DNA of 11,045 bases. Source: Porphyromonadaceae bacterium. Lineage in GTDB: Bacteria > Bacteroidota > Bacteroidia > Bacteroidales > Dysgonomonadaceae. Positions 6,367 to 11,045 of the stretch are shown piece by piece; position 1 is the stretch's first letter, and the number at the start of each line of letters is the position of its first letter. Position numbers and translations under genes: made by a program. The notes beneath the pieces are model-generated. The model had not been told where the DNA came from. It did not search any database and saw nothing but the letters and a program-made list of their open reading frames with translations. The stretch covers positions 1 to 11,045 of the forward strand of contig JALHIE010000091.1 in NCBI GenBank assembly GCA_022840285.1. Reading direction: 5' to 3'.

Positions 6367-7980
6367 ATGTTCAACATAAAACAAAATTTTTCCTTTCTGT
6401 GTGGGATAGCTTTTGTATCACATGGCTCTCAAATGATTGCTGCCAACAGCACAGGGCAAAGGCCAAACATCCTTTTTGTTTTTGCTGACGACTGGGGGCG
6501 TTATGCCAGCTGCTACAAAGGCCTCGACGGGAGACCAACCATTAACGATGTTATTAAGACACCAAATGTGGATCGTGTGGCAAAAGAAGGTGTATTGTTT
6601 CGGAATGCCTTTGTGAATGCTCCAAGCTCTACACCTTGCCGTAGCTCGTTGTTCTCTGGCCGTTATTTTTTCAATTGCAACTTGGGCGCTATATTACAAG
6701 GGGCTGAGTGGGATGAAAACATCCCGGTTTATCCTCTCATGCTGGAAAAAGCCGGTTACAGCATTGGCAAAAGTTTTAAGGTCTGGGGTCCAGGCAAACC
6801 CGCCGATGCACCATTTGGAGGCCAGAAATACGCATACGAAAAAGCAGGACGCGCTGCCAACAATTTTTCAGAAGAAGTTACTTCCCGAATCGGGAATGGA
6901 ATGTCGCTGGAACAAGCAAGAGAAGAAGTTCTCGAGCAAGTCAGGCAAAACTTTAAAGATTTTCTTGCTGCAAGACTTAAAGGAAATCCATGGCATTATT
7001 ACTTTGGGCCAACTACTACACATCGGAGTTGGGTAAAAGGCAGCGGTAAAAAACTGTGGGGCATTCAACCGGACTGGTTAAAAGGCAAATTTCCAGAGTT
7101 CCTGCCTGATGTGGCTGAAGTGCGCGAAGATGTAGCTGATTACCTGGGTGAATGTCAGGCTGTAGATGCTTATGTGGGAGTCCTTTTAAAATGTTTGGAA
7201 GAAGCAGGTGAAGCTGATAATACGGTCATTGTGCTTAGTGGAGATCATGGCATGCCCGGTGTCACTTCAGGAAAATGCAACCTTTACGATATGGGTGTAA
7301 GTGTTCCTCTAATTATTAAGATGCCCGGTAGTAAAACCGGGCGAATCGTCGATGACTTTGTAAGATTGCCCGATCTCGCACCTACTTTCATGGAAATAGG
7401 CGGCATCAATCCTCCTGAAAACTTGTATGGAAAATCACTTCTGCCACTTTTGGAATCTGAAAAAAGCGGGGTTATTGATTCTTTGCGCAACTGGGTCATC
7501 ACAGGCCGCGAGCGGCACGTTTCAACCGCACGAGAAGACAATCTCCCATATCCGATGCGTTCGCTTCATACCCCCGACTATGTTTACATCCGGAACTTTG
7601 AACCTGATCGCTGGCCGATGGGATCACCCGGTGCTGTAACTCCCGAATTTACTCCTGATGCCAGCGAACTGGAAAAAAATACTCGAATAGCTTTTGCTGA
7701 TATGGATGCCAGTCCAACCAAAGCTTGGCTGGTAAAAAACAGACTCAATCCGAACTGGAAATGGTTTTACCAAATAGCTTTCGGGAAAAGGCCCGCTGAA
7801 GAACTTTATGATGTGCATCGCGATCCGGATATGATTCATAATCTTGCAGGAAATCCTGAATTTGCTGCAGTGAAAAAGAAATTATCGGATCAGCTCATGA
7901 GTGAACTTAAGCGTGCACAAGATCCCCGCGTTGCTGAAAACCCTCCGCGCTTTGAAATGCCTCCTTTTACCAACGAATAA
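6367..7980 (+). CDS. Exported S1-family sulfatase, serine-type (heparan N-sulfatase-like)
   Basis: 537 residues, a normal length for formylglycine-dependent sulfatases. The first ~26 residues (hydrophobic FSFLCGIAF, then SQMIAA) form a plausible but weak Sec signal peptide, so a periplasmic location is likely. RPNILFVFADDWG (32-44) supplies the metal-binding aspartates D41 and D42. The maturation motif is S-T-P-C-R (88-92) followed by the GR at 98-99; S88 sits where formylglycine is made, making this a Ser-type enzyme. Other expected active-site elements are K135 (IGKSF), H219 (TTTHRSW), D293-H294 (SGDHG) and K303 (SGKCNLYD). Overall order and spacing resemble N-sulfoglucosamine sulfohydrolase-like members, but the substrate is not proven. 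The chosen ATG directly precedes the signal peptide. It is a single-gene unit, divergent from the glycosidase operon and convergent with nrdG. It needs an anaerobic sulfatase-maturing enzyme, which is not in this window. Confidence 0.9.
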   Translation: MFNIKQNFSFLCGIAFVSHGSQMIAANSTGQRPNILFVFADDWGRYASCYKGLDGRPTINDVIKTPNVDRVAKEGVLFRNAFVNAPSSTPCRSSLFSGRYFFNCNLGAILQGAEWDENIPVYPLMLEKAGYSIGKSFKVWGPGKPADAPFGGQKYAYEKAGRAANNFSEEVTSRIGNGMSLEQAREEVLEQVRQNFKDFLAARLKGNPWHYYFGPTTTHRSWVKGSGKKLWGIQPDWLKGKFPEFLPDVAEVREDVADYLGECQAVDAYVGVLLKCLEEAGEADNTVIVLSGDHGMPGVTSGKCNLYDMGVSVPLIIKMPGSKTGRIVDDFVRLPDLAPTFMEIGGINPPENLYGKSLLPLLESEKSGVIDSLRNWVITGRERHVSTAREDNLPYPMRSLHTPDYVYIRNFEPDRWPMGSPGAVTPEFTPDASELEKNTRIAFADMDASPTKAWLVKNRLNPNWKWFYQIAFGKRPAEELYDVHRDPDMIHNLAGNPEFAAVKKKLSDQLMSELKRAQDPRVAENPPRFEMPPFTNE

Positions 7981-8117
7981 ATTAATCGGTTCGAAATACA
8001 AATTGCAAAACAAATATCTACTGAAGAACGAAAGATAGATTTTTTTTATTTGTGTTTGGCATGGAAAAATGATGTTTCATACTACAAAAGAAACAATAAA
8101 TAAATATTTCAAAGAAA

Positions 8118-8141
8118 AGTATTGGGAAAATACTGTTTTTT
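8118..8141 (+). terminator. Weak intrinsic terminator after the sulfatase gene
   Basis: AGTATT (8118-8123) and AATACT (8129-8134) form a 6-bp A/T-rich stem around a GGGAA loop, followed by G and six Ts (8136-8141). It lies about 140 nt past the sulfatase stop. Read on the other strand, the same stem is followed by a T-rich run (TTTTCTTT), so it may also serve nrdG, whose stop codon lies just before it. The stem is weak, hence moderate confidence. Confidence 0.45.
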
Positions 8142-8169
8142 GCATAAAATAATTCTTTCTTACCGATAT

Positions 8170-8631
8170 TTATTTCTGCATTTCTGCCGTAATGTCCTTA
8201 AAACGGCCGCCTATAAACTTGTACAACCGTTGATTGGTCGTTTTTTTGTTTAATCCACCCAGCGCTTCCAGATAGGGGCCCGTTTTCACATAATCAAAAC
8301 AACCGGCAGCCATAGGATGCAGGTAACTGTTTCCTGAATACCATGCTGTTTTGAGTTTTCCTTTCCAACCTATCCGCACGTAGGATGCCAGCCGGCATAC
8401 CTCATCGGCATGGGCATCACCACCCATAAAACAGAAGCAGGTGATCGAATGCTCATAGGACCGTAACAGGTCAGAAAGGACTTCTTCGTCCAGTTCTTCC
8501 CCCTTGTTTTGTTGCAGGTGGGGGCTGTGGCATCCCTTACAGCGGTGAGGGCATCCGGACAGGTTGACGGCTAAGGTCACTTCATTGGGAATTTCCTGAA
8601 AAACAATATCATAATCTGTGTATTTCAGCAT
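8170..8631 (-). CDS. nrdG: Anaerobic ribonucleoside-triphosphate reductase activating protein (radical SAM)
   Basis: 153 residues, typical for NrdG. It is a cytoplasmic radical-SAM iron-sulfur protein that uses S-adenosylmethionine to install the glycyl radical on NrdD. The 4Fe-4S cluster motif is C27-x3-C31-x2-C34 (GCPHRCKGCHSP), the standard CxxxCxxC. GGD at 70-72 fills the place of the SAM-contacting GGE motif. The C-terminus has the usual DYVKTGPY and a final NQRLYKF-like segment. The ATG at 8631 lies inside the end of nrdD, so the two genes overlap by 23 nt in different frames and are probably translationally coupled, as befits partners needed together. Transcription must come from upstream of nrdD, placing nrdG under the same cobalamin riboswitch. 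The identification is secure from motif, length and partner gene. Confidence 0.95.
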   Translation of the reverse strand: MLKYTDYDIVFQEIPNEVTLAVNLSGCPHRCKGCHSPHLQQNKGEELDEEVLSDLLRSYEHSITCFCFMGGDAHADEVCRLASYVRIGWKGKLKTAWYSGNSYLHPMAAGCFDYVKTGPYLEALGGLNKKTTNQRLYKFIGGRFKDITAEMQK

Positions 8632-10744
8632 AAAGATTATTTTTGGTTAAACCTAATGCATTACAGTAATGCCTTTTTTCTGCTTCCGCCTGGCGGACAG
8701 CTGAGAAGTTGCTCACCCTCTTCATATAGCCGATGATGCGTGTGAGGTAGTCGATATTCCGGGATCCACATTGGGGGCATTCTTTCAGAAAGCGCTTGTC
8801 GATGACACCACAATCGTTGCATACAGTATTTGGAATGTTGAAGGTAAAGTAGTTGCAGCCTTCATGGGCTGCCACACGCAATAGCTGCCGGTACTGTGCT
8901 TTTGAAAGATGTTCCTCCAGGTTCAGGTGGAGCGCCGATCCGCCTGTCAGGTGTTTAATATAATCCCGTCCGTGCAGTCGGAATTTATCAATCGCATTCA
9001 GCGACGGGTCTTCCACTCGATAGAAATAGCTGTTGTAGCAGTCGCGTGGCACAAAATAGCCGTCCTCCTTGTCCCATTTGGCATGTTTTACCCCCACGTT
9101 TTCAGCAGGGATCATCTCACAATTGAACATCAATTCTTTCGACCGGTATTTTTTGTTGTACCGCTCAATGATTCCGAGCACTTCCTGTACGAAAGCCTTA
9201 TATTGAGGATTGTGATTGATGGTTATCCCCAGCGATTCGGCCGCTTCCACTAACCCGTTTACACCGATAGTAAGGTATTGACGGTCCAGGTTGATGTATC
9301 CCGCGTCGAACAACGGCAGCATTCCTTTTTGTTGGAACATTCTCAGGTTCTCGTTGTAAGCGATCTGTACCTTGTGCGTCAGGTCCACCACCTCTTCAAG
9401 GAAAGCGTTGTAGGGTTGCCCCGAACGTTTTGCATACTGAACGCAGCGGCTCAGGTTGATGGTGAGTACGCTCTTGGAGCCGGTAGATACACCGCCCGCA
9501 CCTAAGGTATAACTGAACCCGTTGTCCTGAATCTCATTGCGCAGGCGGCAGCAACTCGATAACGAGTCGGCATTGTCGCTCATATAAGTAAAGAAAGAGT
9601 GTCCTTCTGCATACATTTCGGCGGTGAAATCACCGTACTCGCTATCGGTGGTATCGCCGTCTTTGGTCAGTAAGGCCATGGTTTCAACGGGGAACGTAAG
9701 CACTGTTTTGGTACGTTCCTTGTTAAACCATTTCATAAATCGTTTCTGTAGCCAACTGAGTGATTCCCATAGGGGACGGGATCCATCGGGAAAAAGAAAT
9801 TCTCCGAACAGGTTTTTAAAGTAATGCCTGTCGTAGTAGGAGATGTTCCAGAAAACCGCCTGGAAGTTGCGTGCTCCCGTGGGTTGGTTGATGGAATAGA
9901 CTACCTGCTCGAAGCAGTCGGTAATCACCTTGTCGAGCGTGCGGCGGCGTTTCGACAGGTCCACAACTTCCCGGGCGTGCCTATAATAGTCGTCGCCATA
10001 CTCTTTTCGGATAAAATAATCCAGGTACATCAGAAACTCGGGTGTGGCGCAGGCACCGCTGAGCATACTCGATACGATGAATACCATATTGATGAATCCT
10101 CCGCAGAATGATTTCAGGTTGGTGGGCGGGGTGGAGTTGCCTCCAACAGGTAAGGTACCGTTCAGCAGCCAGGGATACATGGTGATGCTGGCGCAGTAAT
10201 TGGCTAAACTGGTCTCATCGTTTTTATAAATGAAATGTTCGTTCAGCATACCGATGTATTTGTCGGCAAGCTCTCTCCCGTACATTTCTTTCATTCTGTC
10301 GGCAATCATTTTCCGGTTCAGGTCAATGAAATTCTTCTTGGGTAACTCCCCGATGAGGGTGGCGATGTTTTTCTTCTCTACGTTGGCGTTGGCATCGAAC
10401 TTGCTTCCCGTGGCAGCGTTCTGTGCGTTGCAATAGTTTATCAGGAAGTTCATCTTGCTCTGGATTTCACGTGTTTCGGTGTGTTTCTGCCGGTAGAGCA
10501 TGTATGCTTTTGCAACGGCAAAGTATTTTTCCCTCATCAACGCTGTTTCCACCTGGTTCTGGATCTCTTCCACAGTCATGCCGTCAGAAACGTGGAGGTG
10601 GGAGAGGAGCATGATAAAATCCTCTTCGGCAGCAAACGCGCCTACCGACAGAAATGCTTTTGCAATGGCATTTCTGATTTTCTCGATGGAGAATGGAACC
10701 CGTTTCCCATCTCGTTTTACAATAAAAAATTCCTTGTTGCTCAT
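8609..10744 (-). CDS. nrdD: Anaerobic (class III) ribonucleoside-triphosphate reductase
   Basis: 711 residues, normal length. It reduces ribonucleoside triphosphates to deoxyribonucleoside triphosphates for DNA synthesis without oxygen, using a glycyl radical. Residues ~4-92 are an ATP-cone (FFIVKRDGKRVPFSIEKIRNA), the allosteric activity domain. The ten-stranded catalytic barrel follows, with the active-site cysteine region SSCCRLRNE (396-404). Near the C-terminus are the zinc-binding pairs C642/C645 and C656/C659 (VCNDCG, ECPQCG), then the glycyl-radical loop TRIIGYM, with G672 as the radical site. The ATG at 10744 follows an AGGCGG-like ribosome-binding sequence and fits the ATP-cone boundary. 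It heads an operon with nrdG. The leader contains a cobalamin riboswitch, so expression should fall when adenosylcobalamin is abundant. All expected key residues are present. Family identity is certain; whether the reductant is formate or a thiol protein cannot be decided by eye. Confidence 0.97.
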   Translation of the reverse strand: MSNKEFFIVKRDGKRVPFSIEKIRNAIAKAFLSVGAFAAEEDFIMLLSHLHVSDGMTVEEIQNQVETALMREKYFAVAKAYMLYRQKHTETREIQSKMNFLINYCNAQNAATGSKFDANANVEKKNIATLIGELPKKNFIDLNRKMIADRMKEMYGRELADKYIGMLNEHFIYKNDETSLANYCASITMYPWLLNGTLPVGGNSTPPTNLKSFCGGFINMVFIVSSMLSGACATPEFLMYLDYFIRKEYGDDYYRHAREVVDLSKRRRTLDKVITDCFEQVVYSINQPTGARNFQAVFWNISYYDRHYFKNLFGEFLFPDGSRPLWESLSWLQKRFMKWFNKERTKTVLTFPVETMALLTKDGDTTDSEYGDFTAEMYAEGHSFFTYMSDNADSLSSCCRLRNEIQDNGFSYTLGAGGVSTGSKSVLTINLSRCVQYAKRSGQPYNAFLEEVVDLTHKVQIAYNENLRMFQQKGMLPLFDAGYINLDRQYLTIGVNGLVEAAESLGITINHNPQYKAFVQEVLGIIERYNKKYRSKELMFNCEMIPAENVGVKHAKWDKEDGYFVPRDCYNSYFYRVEDPSLNAIDKFRLHGRDYIKHLTGGSALHLNLEEHLSKAQYRQLLRVAAHEGCNYFTFNIPNTVCNDCGVIDKRFLKECPQCGSRNIDYLTRIIGYMKRVSNFSAVRQAEAEKRHYCNALGLTKNNLYAEIHRL

Positions 10745-10754
10745 ATTCTATACC

Positions 10755-10773
10755 GCCTTTTTACCCGAAAGAC
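10755..10773 (-). promoter_or_regulatory. Possible expression-platform hairpin masking the nrdD ribosome-binding site
   Basis: In the RNA, GTCTTT (10773-10768) can pair with AAAGGC (10760-10755), a 6-bp stem including one G-U pair with a 7-nt loop. The second arm contains the AGG of the only Shine-Dalgarno-like sequence before the nrdD ATG (about 10 nt upstream). No terminator with a T-run is visible between the riboswitch and the start codon, so control at translation initiation is the more likely mode. The pairing is short and is offered as a hypothesis. Confidence 0.35.
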
Positions 10774-10793
10774 ATCAAAAAAGTATATAAATG

Positions 10794-10981
10794 CATTTGG
10801 CAGGTCTTCTGACTTACTCCGGTTTCTGAACGCCTTCCCGTTCCGGCTTGTCGGAACAGTGGCTATGGAGATGTTTGTTCAGCACGTAAAAAAGAGTTTA
10901 CAGCAGCGGGAACTGTTGCCGATTTTCACGGCATTCCCTTTTATTTTATTCATAAAGACGACTATGAATAAAAACCAAATG
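10794..10981 (-). ncRNA. Cobalamin (B12) riboswitch controlling nrdDG
   Basis: Read on the minus strand, this is a classic adenosylcobalamin-binding aptamer of about 188 nt. In order it shows GGGAATGCCGTGAAAATC, CGGCAACAG, TTCCCGC and CTGTAA (the conserved core around 10937-10897), then AGCCACTG (10865-10858), GGGAAGGC (10839-10832) and the B12 box AGTCAGAAGACCTGCC (10814-10799). A closing stem is visible: CATTTGG (10981-10975) pairs perfectly with CCAAATG (10800-10794). It ends 49 nt before the nrdD ATG. Known members of this class repress genes for B12 synthesis and uptake, and B12-independent isozymes, when the coenzyme is bound. Here the target is a B12-independent reductase. Confidence 0.95.
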
Positions 10982-10987
10982 TCGTCA

Positions 10988-11018
10988 CAAAGGTAAATTT
11001 ACTTTTTTAAAAAACCAA
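10988..11018 (-). promoter_or_regulatory. Promoter of the nrdDG operon
   Basis: On the minus strand TACCTTTG (10995-10988) matches the Bacteroidota TAnnTTTG -7 element, and a TTGG -33-like box (11018-11015) lies 19 nt upstream. The predicted start of transcription, a few bases downstream at about 10982-10983, falls right at the first base of the riboswitch closing stem, which supports both calls. The remaining bases to the window end are A/T rich with no other recognised feature. Confidence 0.65.
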
Positions 11019-11045
11019 TAAAGTTTTCCAAAAAAGTTATCAACA

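Noticed and set aside
6237..6488. Plus-strand 83-codon frame with a hydrophobic N-terminus ahead of the sulfatase gene
   Set aside because: It starts at TTG inside the candidate -7 promoter element, is hydrophobic because the DNA is T-rich, and runs out of frame into the sulfatase coding sequence, so it is not a credible gene.
6367..7980. Sulfatase gene as a horizontally inserted cassette
   Set aside because: It sits alone on the opposite strand between A/T-rich spacers, but no transposase, terminal repeat or target duplication is seen, and its function fits the adjacent glycosidases.
8022..8048. ATCTA/TAGAT stem followed by eight Ts as the sulfatase terminator
   Set aside because: Only 5 bp of A/T-rich pairing around a long loop; the hairpin at 8118-8141 is better, though the T-run could still contribute.
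10789..10798. Palindrome AAATGCATTT after the riboswitch as a possible operator
   Set aside because: Half of it is the 3' arm of the riboswitch closing stem, and short A/T-rich palindromes are expected by chance here.
10481..10996. Plus-strand 171-codon frame opposite the 5' end of nrdD and its leader
   Set aside because: It is antisense to the ATP-cone coding region and to the riboswitch, both strongly supported on the minus strand, and its protein shows no domain-like pattern.

Overview
The window looks like chromosomal DNA from an anaerobic member of the Bacteroidota, most likely Bacteroidales. The clues are matches to the TAnnTTTG promoter element of that phylum, A/T-rich leaders without strong Shine-Dalgarno sequences, carbohydrate-degrading enzymes typical of gut or fermenter Bacteroidales, and an oxygen-sensitive class III ribonucleotide reductase. 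The genus cannot be fixed from the sequence alone.

Layout: (1) 1-5958, minus strand: a tight three-gene operon read right to left. The first gene encodes a cytoplasmic GHL6/beta-galactosidase-like enzyme that is frameshifted near its 3' end. Next comes an exported lipoprotein with a TIM-barrel glycosidase core, then a Tat-signal protein with a GH20/GH67-like architecture that runs off the left edge. (2) 5959-6366: an A/T-rich divergent promoter region with candidate promoters in both directions and a 9-bp inverted repeat in the sulfatase leader. (3) 6367-7980, plus strand: an exported S1-type sulfatase with a serine-type formylglycine motif. (4) 7981-8169: a convergent spacer with a weak hairpin terminator. 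(5) 8170-10744, minus strand: nrdD and nrdG, overlapping by 23 nt, encoding the anaerobic ribonucleoside-triphosphate reductase and its radical-SAM activase. (6) 10745-11045: the nrdDG leader, which holds a clear cobalamin riboswitch with a promoter matching the Bacteroidota consensus immediately upstream.

How the genes fit together: the sulfatase and the three glycosidase-like genes suggest breakdown of a sulfated glycan, with desulfation and extracytoplasmic cleavage followed by cytoplasmic processing of small products. No SusC/SusD pair or sensor is visible, so calling this a polysaccharide utilization locus is inference. The nrdDG operon is a separate unit. Its riboswitch implies that the B12-independent reductase is turned down when adenosylcobalamin is plentiful, which predicts a B12-dependent class II reductase (nrdJ) elsewhere in the genome.

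The points most worth a second look are the B12 control of a class III reductase, the frameshift in the GHL6-like gene, the unassigned glycosidase families beside the sulfatase, and the Ser-type sulfatase motif. I found no tRNA, rRNA, CRISPR array or insertion sequence.
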